A stretch of 64,000 bases of DNA from Acinetobacter ihumii (GCF_900625095.1 NZ_LR130760.1:2672528-2736527); one strand, 5' to 3'. Shown: positions 8,859 through 18,853, counted from the stretch's first letter. Notes: generated by a model from the letters alone, not told the origin. Made by a program: numbers and translations.

Positions 8859-9869
8859 ATGGAAAATATCGTTTTAATTGATCTTGAAAAAAATCCACTA
8901 CAGGCTAAAAAGCTACGTGGCTATGTTGAACAAGATCAACTGGTTTATCTATTTAATTTAACTGGGCATTTTGATTATAAACTGGAAGATATGACCGAGC
9001 TTGCAGGCTGGATCAGTTCGGGTCTGGTCATGATGCTGGATGTACCGGAAACCTCCAGAAAAGAGTTAGCTTACGCTATGCTTGCTGGGCAGCTATTGGC
9101 ATTGACTGAACATGATGTTGAGATTGGATTGATTTCATCCAGTAAAGAGATTCATGTATTGGTCGAAATTTTACAAAGTTCAGGGCGTAAAGTGAGCTTA
9201 GAAACAGCCAATAACAAACATAAAACAGAATATCGCTTACCCACAATTGCCAGTTTTCAGGCACAGCCGTTATTACAACAAGTCAAAAAATATTGTGATG
9301 CACTTGCGCAGATGAAAGGTCTGCCAACAGGCTTGCAAGGCTTACAAAACTCGATTGGCAATGTCCTGAACATTTCAGCCGAGCAAAGCCAACAACTGGT
9401 TGCAATGTTGGTTAACTTAAAAATTATTAAACGTAATACATCACAACTGAGTTTTCGCAAGAAAATTTTAAAACAATGGATCGATCTTGATTTCAATCAA
9501 CATCAACAGCTTGAGTCAAAGCCTTCTGATGTTGTTGATTCGGTGATAAAGGAAAAAAATTCTGGTGTCGTCATGCCACAAGTTGTGGTCGGGGATGTGG
9601 ATACCATCATGCAATTTTTACAACAACAGCAACCTGTTGCAGAAGGCCCATTTCCGCCTGAACTAGACGCATTACAATGGCAAGTGTTACAAAAACTGGA
9701 TGAGCTTCAGCATGATCGACCTACTGATATTTTTAGTTTAAGAGATCAATTACAGGACTGGTTTCCCAAAGCCGATATTCAAATGCTGATGAAATCCTTA
9801 CTGGATAAAGGCTATATTCAACTTAATGATGACCAGCTACATTATACCGCGCAAATGGTGATTCATTGA
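8859..9869 (+). CDS. Uncharacterised protein, possible PIN/NYN-like N-terminal domain
   Basis: A 336-residue soluble protein that I do not recognise as a named family. The first 110 residues read as alternating strands and helices: a first strand with an acidic residue (IVLIDLEKNP), then VYLFNLTG, then a strand followed by serines (IGLISSSKEIHVLVEIL), which is the order seen in PIN or NYN nuclease-like folds, though the usual set of acidic residues is incomplete. The middle (about 150-205) and the last 70 residues look like winged-helix segments (ISAEQSQQLVAMLVNLKIIKR; LQWQVLQKLDELQ...LLDKGYIQLNDDQLHY). ATG 8859 is the most downstream plausible start; ATG 8850 and GTG 8847 are alternatives and none has a good ribosome binding site. 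Function is not inferred. Confidence 0.7.
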   Translation: MENIVLIDLEKNPLQAKKLRGYVEQDQLVYLFNLTGHFDYKLEDMTELAGWISSGLVMMLDVPETSRKELAYAMLAGQLLALTEHDVEIGLISSSKEIHVLVEILQSSGRKVSLETANNKHKTEYRLPTIASFQAQPLLQQVKKYCDALAQMKGLPTGLQGLQNSIGNVLNISAEQSQQLVAMLVNLKIIKRNTSQLSFRKKILKQWIDLDFNQHQQLESKPSDVVDSVIKEKNSGVVMPQVVVGDVDTIMQFLQQQQPVAEGPFPPELDALQWQVLQKLDELQHDRPTDIFSLRDQLQDWFPKADIQMLMKSLLDKGYIQLNDDQLHYTAQMVIH

Positions 9870-9960
9870 TTTTACAGAATAAATCACCATTAATAATGAA
9901 AAACTTGCGTTTTATATTGAGCTTATGCAAATCTAATAATAGAACACGATAGGGTTAGGT

Positions 9961-10410
9961 ATGGAACATTTAGGTTTATGGGTGGCGATTGTTATCGTCG
10001 TTTTTGTTTTAGGCTCAATTTTTGGCTTGCGGGTCAGTCCGCGCGAGAAAGCATTGGGATTGATGCGAGACAAAGCACGTAAAATGGGTTTACACCCTCG
10101 ACTGGTTGCAGCACCTGAATGGACCAAAATCCCGAAAGCCACTGAGAATCGTGCCAGTATGGTGGCTTATTATAGTGTGCTCATTCCAGAGGCACGACTT
10201 CCTTTAATGCGCGCTCGTGTCGTAGATGGTCATTTGAATGTGATTGAAGGTGATCAGAAATTTAATGATTCTCCCATTGCATTAAAAGGGATTTATGCTA
10301 TTGATATGCAGGCAAACTGTGTGGGCTTGTATTGGGATGAAGAAACGGATCTTAGAGCCACACAACTTGAAGACATGAAAGCGTATTTATTACATCTCGC
10401 GACAGTCTAA
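9961..10410 (+). CDS. Uncharacterised single-span membrane protein
   Basis: A 149-residue protein with one N-terminal membrane helix (about residues 5-23, GLWVAIVIVVFVLGSIFGL) followed by a basic stretch (RVSPREKALGLMRDKARKMGLHPRL), so the soluble domain of about 120 residues should face the cytoplasm. I recognise no functional motif. The gene lies 33 bases upstream of topA in the same direction and may be cotranscribed with it. It is read as a real gene because of the good start (AGGGTTAGGT ahead of ATG), full-length frame and membrane-anchor pattern. Confidence 0.7.
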   Translation: MEHLGLWVAIVIVVFVLGSIFGLRVSPREKALGLMRDKARKMGLHPRLVAAPEWTKIPKATENRASMVAYYSVLIPEARLPLMRARVVDGHLNVIEGDQKFNDSPIALKGIYAIDMQANCVGLYWDEETDLRATQLEDMKAYLLHLATV

Positions 10411-10443
10411 CTCTTTATTTACCAACAGGAATAACAGTTTATT

Positions 10444-13089
10444 ATGGCGAATGCCCCTCGATCCACAAGCAAAAAAAGCACAACAGCATCTTCAGAGCCT
10501 GCTGCAAATAAACGTGCCTTAGTGATTGTGGAGTCGCCTGCAAAAGCGAAAACCATCAACAAATATTTGGGCTCACAATACATCGTGAAGTCTTCAGTGG
10601 GTCACGTGCGTGATTTGCCGACAGGTGGTTCAGCCAAGTCCAGTGAAAAAAAACCAGCAACACGGACCAAACTGACTGCTGAAGAAAAAGAGCAAAAAGC
10701 ACAAACAGCACTGATCAACCGAATGGGTGTCGACCCAGAGCATGACTGGATTGCACAATATGAGGTGCTGCCAGGTAAAGAACATGTGGTTGCAGAACTC
10801 AAAAAACTCGCGTCTCAGGTCGATGAAGTCTATCTCGCAACGGATTTGGACCGTGAAGGAGAAGCGATTGCTTGGCATTTAAAAGAAGTGATTGGTGGTG
10901 ATGACAGCCGTTACCAACGTGTGGTATTTAACGAAATTACCAAAAATGCTATTCAGGAGGCCTTTAAACATCCAGCGCGTTTAGATACCAATAAAGTCAA
11001 TGCACAACAGGCACGCCGTTTTCTGGATCGTGTGGTTGGCTTTATGATCTCACCGTTACTTTGGGAAAAAATTGCGCGTGGTTTATCCGCAGGGCGTGTT
11101 CAATCCGTTGCAGTGAAGCTGGTGGTCGAGCGCGAACGTGAAATTCGGGCATTTATTCCAGAAGAATATTGGCAAATTTTTGCTGATACTACGTCTAAAA
11201 AAGACGATATTCGTCTGGAAGCCTTCAAGCAAGCAGGTAAAACTCTCAAGCTACGCAATAAAGCTGAAACCGATGCGGTTCTGAATCTACTTAAAGATGC
11301 CGAATATAAAGTCGCACAACGTGAGGATAAACCGACTAAGGTCAATCCAAGTGCGCCATACATTACTTCGACCTTGCAACAAGCGGCGAGTACACGTCTT
11401 GGCTTTTCAGTGAAAAAAACCATGATGTTGGCGCAGCGTCTGTATGAAGGTGGTTTTATCACCTATATGCGTACTGACTCCACTTTTTTAAGTGATGATG
11501 CGGTGAATATGGTGCGTGATCATATTCAGCAAAATTATGGCGATAAATATGTACCAGCTAAACCTAATCGTTATGGCAATAAAGCGGGTGCACAAGAAGC
11601 GCACGAAGCCATTCGTCCGTCTAGTGTCGCATTAACGGGTGAGCAGCTTGCAGGTATGGAGCGTGATGCCCAGCGTTTATATGATTTGATCTGGCGTCAG
11701 TTTGTGGCCTGTCAAATGACACCTGCTGAATATTTATCATCGACCTTGACCGTAGAAGCCAATAATGTCGAGCTACGTGCCAAAGGTCGTACCTTGGTTT
11801 TTGATGGTTTTACCCGAGTCCGTGGTGCCAATAAATCTGATGATGATGTGTTATTGCCTGCGGTGAAAGTGGGCGAAGTTCTGAAACTAGAAAAGCTCGA
11901 TCCGAGTCAGCATTTTACCAAGCCACCTGCACGTTTTACCGAAGCCTCATTGGTTAAAGAACTGGAGAAACGTGGAATTGGTCGTCCATCCACCTATGCT
12001 GCGATTATTTCCACGATTCAGGATCGTGGTTATGTCAAACTGGAAAATCGCCGTTTATTTGCCGAAAAAATGGGCGAGATCGTGACCGATCGTTTGGATG
12101 AAAGCTTTAATAACCTGATGAATTATGCCTTTACCGCAGATCTGGAAGGCCAGCTTGACCGAGTCGCGACAGGTGATCGTAACTGGAAAGAATTGCTAGA
12201 TAGTTTTTACGGTGATTTTAAAAATCGTTTAAATACCGCAGCCAGTACCGAAGGTATGCGCCGTAACCAACCGGTTGAGGTGCCTGATGTAGCGTGTCAA
12301 CTTTGTGGTCGTCCAATGCAGATTCGTACAGGAACCACAGGGGTATTTTTAGGTTGTTCTGGCTACAACTTACCACCGAAAGAACGCTGCAAAGGTACGC
12401 TCAACCTGACTCCAGTAGAATCATTGGCTGCATTTTCGGATGATGATTCGGCAGAAACCGCAGATTTAATGTCGAAACATCGTTGTCCAAAATGTGGTAC
12501 TGCCATGGACAGCTATGTGATAGATGGCGGTCGTAAATTACATGTCTGTGGGAATAACCCTGATTGTGATGGTTATGAAGTCGAGGAAGGCGAATTCAAA
12601 ATCAAGGGTTATGATGGCCCAACCATTCCATGTGACAAATGTGATGGTGAAATGCAGTTAAAGACAGGTCGCTTTGGTCCATACTTTGCGTGTACTAGTT
12701 GTGACAATACCCGCAAAGTCTTAAAAAATGGTCAGCCAGCACCACCACGTGTTGATCCCATTAAGATGGAACATTTACGTTCAGCCAAGCATGATGACTA
12801 TTTTGTCTTGCGTGATGGCGCAGCAGGTTTGTTCTTGGCAGCCAGTAAGTTCCCGAAAATTCGTGAAACTCGTGCACCGAAAGTTGCTGAACTTCGTACT
12901 GTCGCAGATCAACTTGATCCAAAATATCAGTATTTGTTGAAAGCGCCTGATGCTGATCCTGAAGGTAATCCGACACTGATCAAGTTTAGTCGTAAAAATC
13001 AGTCACAATATATTGGTTCTGAAACGCCTGAAGGTAAACAAACCAAATGGAGTCTGGTTTATCAAGATGGCAAATGGGCTGAGGCTTGA
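10444..13089 (+). CDS. topA: DNA topoisomerase I
   Basis: An 881-residue type IA topoisomerase that relaxes negative supercoils. The TOPRIM domain opens with [13 protein letters not shown] (catalytic Glu30) and carries the DLDREG metal motif (Asp134, Asp136). The active-site tyrosine is Tyr341 in [12 protein letters not shown]. Three C-terminal zinc-ribbon repeats start [16 protein letters not shown] and CDKCDGEM. A non-conserved N-terminal extension of about 22 Ser/Thr/Lys-rich residues precedes the core. Length is close to the E. coli enzyme (865). A terminator follows immediately. Confidence 0.97.
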   Translation: MANAPRSTSKKSTTASSEPAANKRALVIVESPAKAKTINKYLGSQYIVKSSVGHVRDLPTGGSAKSSEKKPATRTKLTAEEKEQKAQTALINRMGVDPEHDWIAQYEVLPGKEHVVAELKKLASQVDEVYLATDLDREGEAIAWHLKEVIGGDDSRYQRVVFNEITKNAIQEAFKHPARLDTNKVNAQQARRFLDRVVGFMISPLLWEKIARGLSAGRVQSVAVKLVVEREREIRAFIPEEYWQIFADTTSKKDDIRLEAFKQAGKTLKLRNKAETDAVLNLLKDAEYKVAQREDKPTKVNPSAPYITSTLQQAASTRLGFSVKKTMMLAQRLYEGGFITYMRTDSTFLSDDAVNMVRDHIQQNYGDKYVPAKPNRYGNKAGAQEAHEAIRPSSVALTGEQLAGMERDAQRLYDLIWRQFVACQMTPAEYLSSTLTVEANNVELRAKGRTLVFDGFTRVRGANKSDDDVLLPAVKVGEVLKLEKLDPSQHFTKPPARFTEASLVKELEKRGIGRPSTYAAIISTIQDRGYVKLENRRLFAEKMGEIVTDRLDESFNNLMNYAFTADLEGQLDRVATGDRNWKELLDSFYGDFKNRLNTAASTEGMRRNQPVEVPDVACQLCGRPMQIRTGTTGVFLGCSGYNLPPKERCKGTLNLTPVESLAAFSDDDSAETADLMSKHRCPKCGTAMDSYVIDGGRKLHVCGNNPDCDGYEVEEGEFKIKGYDGPTIPCDKCDGEMQLKTGRFGPYFACTSCDNTRKVLKNGQPAPPRVDPIKMEHLRSAKHDDYFVLRDGAAGLFLAASKFPKIRETRAPKVAELRTVADQLDPKYQYLLKAPDADPEGNPTLIKFSRKNQSQYIGSETPEGKQTKWSLVYQDGKWAEA

Positions 13090-13104
13090 TAAAGATGAAT
13101 AAAC

Positions 13105-13130
13105 ATGCTGACTAAGGTCAGCATTTTTAT
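13105..13130 (+). terminator. Terminator after topA
   Basis: Stem ATGCTGAC / GTCAGCAT (13105-13112, 13117-13124) with a 4-base loop, then TTTTATTT. Confidence 0.85.
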
Positions 13131-13175
13131 TTCTTGATGAAAAATCACTGGGCTGTATGAATAGGAATAATTGTG

Positions 13176-13931
13176 ATGTGGAAAAATATTCGTATCGCCA
13201 TTCTATTATTGATTTTATTGGTGGTGCTGATCAATAACTGGCGTGATCAGAATCAAAATTGGAATCGACCTATTGTGGTGTTATTACATCCAATTAATGC
13301 AGATGGCCAATCCTCAACAGCACAGTATATTCAGCAATTACAGCTTGCTCAGTTTGGCGAAGTTAAAAATTATTTAGAGCAGCAGTCAGCAAAATATAGA
13401 CAGCCCATCGTCGTCATCATGAAATTAGGGCGAACCTTAGATGAAAAGCCACCCAAAGTACCTACAGAACCATCCATACTAAAGGTGATGTGGTGGAGTC
13501 TCAAATTTCGGTTTTATGCATGGCAACAACGAAAATCAGACGATCAGCCTGCGGCTGTGACCTTATATTTAAATTATTATGATCCTCAGCATATTAATGA
13601 GCTTAAACATTCCACAGCCTTAGAAAAAGGACGAATAGGATTAGTGAATTTATTTGCTGCAAAAAAACAAGATTCACAAAATAATATCGTACTTACCCAT
13701 GAATTATTACATGCTTTTGGAGCGACTGATAAATACAATTTACAAAACGGTCAACCACTTTATCCAATTGGATATGCAGATCCTGAGCAACAACCGCGTT
13801 ATCCGCAAAATCAGGCAGAATTAATGGCTGGAAAAATTCCTGTTTCAGATCATCAGATTAAAATGCCAGAAGACTTAAATCAAACCATTATTCATACACT
13901 GACTGCACAGGAAATTGGCTGGTTAAAATAG
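13176..13931 (+). CDS. Membrane-anchored protein with HExxHxxGxxD metalloprotease motif
   Basis: A 251-residue protein with an N-terminal anchor (about residues 6-20, IRIAILLLILLVVLI) and an exported domain. The sequence VLTHELLHAFGATDKY contains His175, Glu176, His179 and Asp185, which fits the HExxHxxGxxD zinc signature known from snapalysin-type (M7) and metzincin-related peptidases. The rest of the protein matches nothing I can name. ATG 13176 is preferred over GTG 13173 because AGGAA lies at about eight bases. It is monocistronic between the topA terminator and a diguanylate cyclase gene. Enzyme activity is inferred from the motif only. Confidence 0.75.
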   Translation: MWKNIRIAILLLILLVVLINNWRDQNQNWNRPIVVLLHPINADGQSSTAQYIQQLQLAQFGEVKNYLEQQSAKYRQPIVVIMKLGRTLDEKPPKVPTEPSILKVMWWSLKFRFYAWQQRKSDDQPAAVTLYLNYYDPQHINELKHSTALEKGRIGLVNLFAAKKQDSQNNIVLTHELLHAFGATDKYNLQNGQPLYPIGYADPEQQPRYPQNQAELMAGKIPVSDHQIKMPEDLNQTIIHTLTAQEIGWLK

Positions 13932-14147
13932 ACCAATCCTTGATTGAAATTAAAAGATTTAAAACTTTATTTTTCATTTTATTTTGATATAAATTCATGT
14001 TTTTAAAAAGATATTGATTTTAAAATTAAAGGCTGCTAATTTAATTGGGTGGTCAAATTTTGACTTAAACCAAGCCTAAAACAAAATGAATATTTAAAAC
14101 ATTTTATAAATTGTCTATCGACAAAAAAAGAGACATCGGGGGCAGAT

Positions 14148-15074
14148 ATGATCGATTGTCAAGATTACCAGTTTTATAAAACTTTACTTGAATCCACTCG
14201 AGCAATTCCATGGAAGCTTGATTGGCGAACCAAAGAATTTAGCTATATTGGACCACAGATTGAAACTGTATTGGGCTGGCCACAGGAGAGTTGGAAAACA
14301 GCACAAGACTGGATTGATCGTATTCATGAAGAAGACCGTGAAAAAACCGTATCTTATTGCATAAATTTGTCCAATCAGGGTACAGACCATGAGGCAGATT
14401 ATCGTGCTTTAACCCCAAGTGGTGATTATATCTGGATTCGGGATGTGGTGTATGCTCAAGTTGAAGGAGGAGAGACGGTTGCAATTATTGGTTTTATGTT
14501 TGATATCTCTGAACGAAAAAGGCTTGAACTTGAACTCGAATCATTGAATCAAAAAAATCAGCAATTGTTATTGCTAGACAGTTTAACGGGAGTGGCAAAT
14601 CGCAAAGCTTTGAGTGAGCGAATTGAATATGAATTTAGTCGTTCCTTGCGCTATCAAAGACCTTTATCCGTTTTGTTTATCGATGTCGATTTTTTTAAAG
14701 ACTATAACGATCGTTACGGACATATACAGGGGGACGTTTGTCTAATCACGATCGCAAGTCAATTGAGAGATATCTTTAGCCGTAGTTCTGATTTTGTTGC
14801 GCGTTTTGGTGGCGAAGAATTTGTAGTTTTGCTCCCTGAAACATGTTTGCAAGAAGCGATTCAACTGGCAGAAAAATGTCGCTGCATCATTTTTGAATTG
14901 AATATTCCAAGTAAAGCGGAAAATATTTTTTCCAAAGTTACAGTAAGTATTGGCGTGAACACTGTCGATACCCCACAATCATATTTGGATGCGACTACTT
15001 TTCTAAAATCGGCAGATGAATTGCTTTATCTTGCTAAATCACAAGGGCGTAACCAAGTTCAATATATGCAGTAG
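14148..15074 (+). CDS. PAS-GGDEF diguanylate cyclase
   Basis: A 308-residue soluble sensor enzyme that makes cyclic di-GMP from two GTP. Residues about 15-125 form a PAS (PAS_3 type) sensor domain with the PAC-like end AIIGFMFDISERKRLE. A short coiled-coil linker leads to the GGDEF domain starting DSLTGVANRKAL. The active site is intact as GGEEF (221-225), and the inhibitory I-site RxxD is present as RSSD (212-215), so product feedback is expected. No membrane segment is seen, so the signal is sensed in the cytoplasm. A GGGGCAG ribosome site precedes ATG 14148. Confidence 0.92.
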   Translation: MIDCQDYQFYKTLLESTRAIPWKLDWRTKEFSYIGPQIETVLGWPQESWKTAQDWIDRIHEEDREKTVSYCINLSNQGTDHEADYRALTPSGDYIWIRDVVYAQVEGGETVAIIGFMFDISERKRLELELESLNQKNQQLLLLDSLTGVANRKALSERIEYEFSRSLRYQRPLSVLFIDVDFFKDYNDRYGHIQGDVCLITIASQLRDIFSRSSDFVARFGGEEFVVLLPETCLQEAIQLAEKCRCIIFELNIPSKAENIFSKVTVSIGVNTVDTPQSYLDATTFLKSADELLYLAKSQGRNQVQYMQ

Positions 15075-15106
15075 TTTGAATATCTTGCTTCATCCATATT
15101 CGCTGT

Positions 15107-15132
15107 TGTGGATAAATCACCTGTTATCCACA
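15107..15132. promoter_or_regulatory. Two inverted consensus DnaA boxes
   Basis: The two exact 9-mers TGTGGATAA (15107-15115) and TTATCCACA (15124-15132) are the E. coli consensus DnaA box in opposite orientations, eight bases apart, in the 148-base gap between the diguanylate cyclase and hdeD-like genes. The same inverted repeat could form a hairpin, but no T-run follows, so a terminator is less likely. Confidence 0.5.
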
Positions 15133-15222
15133 TAATCGTGCAATTTTAATGCAGTTTTTATACAGAAAATAGACATTTATTTGTTCAATATAATAACGTA
15201 TTCATTATAACGAGACTAAATT

Positions 15223-15795
15223 ATGAAAACAGTGGGCAATGACTTAATCCGCAATGAGCTACATCAACAACGGAAATGGTATCTATTATTTGGGATTTTA
15301 CTGATCATTTTTGGGGTGATTTTACTGGGTTCACTTTCAATCGCTACTTATTCCGTCATCTTGCTGTTTGGTGTTTTAATGATGATCGGTGGCGTATTGC
15401 ATCTGATTGCTGCATTTAAGTTTTTTGAAGGGGGTAGTCGCTGGCTATGGGCATTATTTGGCGTGTTGTATTTATTGGCAGGTTATTATGCTTTTAAAAC
15501 TCCCGTCACAACGGCTTTGGTTTTAACTAGCTTATTGGCTATTTTCTTGGTCATTGCAGGAATCTTCAGAACGGTGAATGCCTTTATTTTAAAACCGATT
15601 CCGGGTTGGGGCTGGACATTATTTTCAGGAATTTTAACCTTCGTGACTGGCGTACTCATTTTAATGTCACCTGATGCGCCATTTTGGGTACTGGGCTTAT
15701 TTTTGGCGGTTGATATTTTATTTCAGGGGATTAATTATTTGACCTTGGCATCCGCGATTAAACATTTACCAGATAGCTCAACCACCACCCTTTAA
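15223..15795 (+). CDS. HdeD family membrane protein
   Basis: A 190-residue protein with six predicted membrane helices in three repeated pairs, matching the HdeD/DUF308 family. Characteristic segments are FGILLIIFGVILL, the GG-V-H-L-I motif after helix two (MMIGGVLHLIAAF) and LFSGILTFVTGVLIL-SP late in the protein. E. coli HdeD contributes to acid resistance at high cell density; whether this homologue does so is not shown by sequence. ATG 15223 follows ACGAGA. A terminator follows. Confidence 0.85.
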   Translation: MKTVGNDLIRNELHQQRKWYLLFGILLIIFGVILLGSLSIATYSVILLFGVLMMIGGVLHLIAAFKFFEGGSRWLWALFGVLYLLAGYYAFKTPVTTALVLTSLLAIFLVIAGIFRTVNAFILKPIPGWGWTLFSGILTFVTGVLILMSPDAPFWVLGLFLAVDILFQGINYLTLASAIKHLPDSSTTTL

Positions 15796-15831
15796 CTTGA
15801 GTTGCAATGCTAAAAACATTGGAACCCCTGC

Positions 15832-15872
15832 AAAAGAATAGACTCTGTTACACTAAGGGCTATTCTTTTTTA
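15832..15872 (+). terminator. Terminator after the hdeD-like gene
   Basis: Stem AAAAGAATAG / CTATTCTTTT (15832-15841, 15860-15869) with an 18-base loop, then a T-rich run. Confidence 0.6.
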
Positions 15873-15883
15873 TATTTTGACTT

Positions 15884-17854
15884 ATGAGTTTTGAGCAGCT
15901 AATGGGGGAGTTAAATCCTCAACAATACCGCGCAGCCACAACGCAGGCACAACATTGCTTGGTGTTGGCAGGTGCAGGCTGTGGCAAGACCAAAACCATT
16001 GTATCGCGCGCGGCTTATCTTATTCATCAGGGTGTGCCTGCCGATCAAATTCAAATTTTGACATTTACCCGCCGTGCTGCCAGTGAAATTGTGACTCGAG
16101 TTGAACAACATTTGGGTACGCCTGCCAAAGGATTACGTGCCTCGACCTTTCATACGTTTTGCATGTATTTATTGCGTAGAAATCCCCATGCGTTTGGTTT
16201 GGGACAATTTACGATTATTGATCGTGATGATCAGATGCTGATGTTTCGCCTGTTACGCGGTAAAGATAAGGACAATATTTTACCCAAAGCCGGCCAATTG
16301 TGTGATGTGTATTCCTATGCGCGTAATACCCAATCAACATTATCGGATGCTTTAATCAAACAATTACCTGAAGCCATTGAACATAAGGCAAAAATTGCAG
16401 AACTGATGCAGGCATATGAAACGCGTAAGCAGGAACGTCATTTTCTGGATTACGACGATATTCTGGCAATTGTTGCAGTCAATTTGCAACATTCACCTGA
16501 ATTGGTGCAATGGGTGACCAAGTTTTGCAAAGTGCTTCTGGTTGATGAAATGCAGGATACCAATCCGTTGCAATGGGCCATTTTACAGCCTCTGGTTGAG
16601 CATGTTGGTTTATTTTGTGTGGGGGACGATGCGCAGTCGATTTATGGCTTTCGCGGTGCAGATTTTGAAAATATTCATCATTTTAAAGAGCGAATTCCAG
16701 ACGCAGAAATTTTGACTTTAGAAGAAAACTATCGCTCAACTCAGGAAATACTGGACATCTCAAATTGGCTGCTGGCACATAGTCCAATTCATTACGGCAA
16801 GCAACTTAAAGCGCATCGCGGGCAGGGTTTAAAGCCGCAGTTACATATTTTTAATAACGAATTTGAAGAAGCCAACTGGATTGCGCAGGATTTAATCGCT
16901 CGGCAGCAGCAGGGAGCGAACTGGAATGAACATATGCTGTTGGTGCGTTCAGGTTTTTCAGCACGTTATCTGGAAGGGGCATTTATTTCAAGTAACATTC
17001 CCTACCGTTTTATTGGTGGCGTGAAATTGCTCGAGTCTGCTCATGTTAAAGACGTTTTGAGCATGTTGCGTGTGGTGATTAATCCTCAGGACGATATTGC
17101 ATGGATGCGCTTTTTAACGCTCTGGAATGGTGTTGGCGATGTGGGTGCGAGTAAACTGGCACACGAGCTCATCCAGTTATCTGATATTGAAACACGTTGT
17201 GAACGTTTGGAGCGACATGGCAAAGTTTCTACACAAGCAATTTTAATTTTGAAGCAACTTGATGTGTTGCAACAGCATGTTGAAGCCTCAATTGCATTGG
17301 CACTTGAGGCCTTGTCGGAACAACTGGAACAGAATTACAAAACACAGGACTGGTTGCGTCGGGTCAAGGATTTTGATCTGGTCAAACAATTGGGTCGTAA
17401 ACATGGCGCATTGTCCGAATTTTTAGAAGAATACGTACTTGAACCCATTTCAATTTCAGAAATTGAACGGGCAGGTGATCAGGATTTAGTCACGCTCATT
17501 ACCATTCATTCTGCCAAAGGTGCAGAACAAAAAGTGTGTTACGTACCGCATGTGTCACCTAATTCCTATCCGCATGCACGAGCTCAAGGTGATTTTGATG
17601 ACGTCGAGGAAGAACGCCGAGTTTTGTATGTTGCGCTGACCCGTGCTGAAAATGAGTTGATTATCACTAAGCAAAATTACAATACTTGGGCGCAGAACCA
17701 GTACGATGAACAGGGCCGAAAAATAGAAAGTTATTTTTTAAATGACTTGCCACAGGACTTGGTTCAGACAGAAATTCACCAAACGCTGCCAAGATTTCCA
17801 CAAAAAACTCAAGTACGGCAGAAACGATTTAGTTTTGGCATCGATCTCGATTAA
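15884..17854 (+). CDS. UvrD/Rep-family ATP-dependent DNA helicase
   Basis: A 656-residue superfamily 1A 3'-5' helicase. All motifs are present: Q-motif LNPQQYRAA, Walker A GAGCGKT (30-36), Ia FTRRAA, motif II DEMQDTN, motif III GDDAQSIYGFRGAD, motif IV EENYRST, motif V HSAKGAE and motif VI VALTRAEN. Motif II reads DEMQD where Rep and UvrD have DEYQD. It is shorter than Rep (673) or UvrD (720) and lacks the extended UvrD C-terminus; it may be a third paralogue. The role is inferred to be repair or fork restart. Confidence 0.9.
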   Translation: MSFEQLMGELNPQQYRAATTQAQHCLVLAGAGCGKTKTIVSRAAYLIHQGVPADQIQILTFTRRAASEIVTRVEQHLGTPAKGLRASTFHTFCMYLLRRNPHAFGLGQFTIIDRDDQMLMFRLLRGKDKDNILPKAGQLCDVYSYARNTQSTLSDALIKQLPEAIEHKAKIAELMQAYETRKQERHFLDYDDILAIVAVNLQHSPELVQWVTKFCKVLLVDEMQDTNPLQWAILQPLVEHVGLFCVGDDAQSIYGFRGADFENIHHFKERIPDAEILTLEENYRSTQEILDISNWLLAHSPIHYGKQLKAHRGQGLKPQLHIFNNEFEEANWIAQDLIARQQQGANWNEHMLLVRSGFSARYLEGAFISSNIPYRFIGGVKLLESAHVKDVLSMLRVVINPQDDIAWMRFLTLWNGVGDVGASKLAHELIQLSDIETRCERLERHGKVSTQAILILKQLDVLQQHVEASIALALEALSEQLEQNYKTQDWLRRVKDFDLVKQLGRKHGALSEFLEEYVLEPISISEIERAGDQDLVTLITIHSAKGAEQKVCYVPHVSPNSYPHARAQGDFDDVEEERRVLYVALTRAENELIITKQNYNTWAQNQYDEQGRKIESYFLNDLPQDLVQTEIHQTLPRFPQKTQVRQKRFSFGIDLD

Positions 17855-17911
17855 ACTGTAGCGATATTTCAATGCATGATGCATATTTTGCGTCATAAAA
17901 AAGGTTAATTC

Positions 17912-18154
17912 ATGAAAATTTTAGTCCGTAACCTTGAACGTTCCATTAATGAGCAAGAATTACTTGAGCTTTTTCAGGCTTATGGTCAGGTCGAATCCTG
18001 TGTATTGGTGATGGATGCTGCTACGGGTAAATCCAAAGGCTTTGGTTTTGTGGAAATGCCGCATGCTCGAGAAGCGATTAAAGCCATCAAAGCGTTAAAT
18101 ACCCAGAAAATTAAAGGTTCTGGTATTCGTGTTAAAGCTGCACAAAGCGAATGA
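17912..18154 (+). CDS. Small RNA-recognition-motif (RRM) protein
   Basis: An 80-residue protein made of a single RRM. RNP2 is ILVRNL (3-8) and RNP1 is KGFGFVEM (42-49), both with the aromatic positions partly kept (RNP1 has two Phe; RNP2 lacks the usual Tyr/Phe at its second aromatic position). Bacterial single-RRM proteins are known to bind RNA, in cyanobacteria for cold adaptation and RNA localisation; the role in Acinetobacter is not established. It follows the helicase by 57 bases and precedes two small uncharacterised genes, all on the plus strand. Confidence 0.88.
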   Translation: MKILVRNLERSINEQELLELFQAYGQVESCVLVMDAATGKSKGFGFVEMPHAREAIKAIKALNTQKIKGSGIRVKAAQSE

Positions 18155-18239
18155 AAATTTTCATTTTAAAAAGATGTTCAGTGTAAGCATATCCAGTTAA
18201 TCTATAGCTTGTCTTTGTTGATCGTTGAAGGAAAAAAAC

Positions 18240-18743
18240 ATGTCCCGAGTTGCTCGTTATCATGCTGACCGTACCAATCAGAAATTGTATTTTGCGCGTT
18301 TAGCATGTCAGCAGGCGGAGCAAATTGAACATGTCCAACAAGCACAGGCTTATCGTGAGGCGGCGGTATTTCATTTACATGGTGCAATTTTAGCGTTCTT
18401 GCAAGAACTTGTGCGTTATTATCGTCTAAACGATTTGCAACCGACCCTAAAATCGATTGAAGATAAAATGGCTGAAAAAGGGCAAGTTTCCCCAGAAGTG
18501 ATGGTACTTCAGCAATTGGCCAGAGACGGTTTTGTGGCTGAACTTAAACGCGCGTATCGTATGTGTCAGTATGCGCCTGAGCCAACAGAGCCAACGACTG
18601 AGGAAGAAACGTCTTCTAACCTGATTATTAAGGTGACTCAAGGACCACAGTCATGGTTGCCTGACGTCAAAATTCTAAGAGAATGGCATCGTGAACTAAG
18701 TCACCTGATTGATGGTTTTCGTAACGAAATGGTAGAATTTTAA
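18240..18743 (+). CDS. Uncharacterised helical protein (DUF6586-like)
   Basis: A 167-residue mainly helical soluble protein starting MSRVARYHADRTNQKLYFARLACQ. The pattern of a basic N-terminal helix, repeated alanine/glutamine heptads and a C-terminal WHRELSHLIDGFRNEMVEF block matches a family of gammaproteobacterial proteins of unknown function (I think DUF6586). ATG 18240 is chosen because AAGGA sits seven bases ahead; a TTG five codons earlier is in frame. No enzymatic motif is visible. It is followed 110 bases later by another small gene. Confidence 0.7.
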   Translation: MSRVARYHADRTNQKLYFARLACQQAEQIEHVQQAQAYREAAVFHLHGAILAFLQELVRYYRLNDLQPTLKSIEDKMAEKGQVSPEVMVLQQLARDGFVAELKRAYRMCQYAPEPTEPTTEEETSSNLIIKVTQGPQSWLPDVKILREWHRELSHLIDGFRNEMVEF

Positions 18744-18853
18744 TTACGATTCCCATAGAGAACTTGAAATCTGCCGCAAGAGCTCCTATATATAAATCTA
18801 ACACCGCGCAAAGTGCTCAGGCTCTTTGCCACCATGTTGACCATGGAGGATTT

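Noticed and set aside
9854..9891. Inverted repeat AATGGTGATT / AATCACCATT over the stop of the gene at 8859-9869
   Set aside because: Loop of about 18 bases and no T-run; too weak to call as a terminator or operator.
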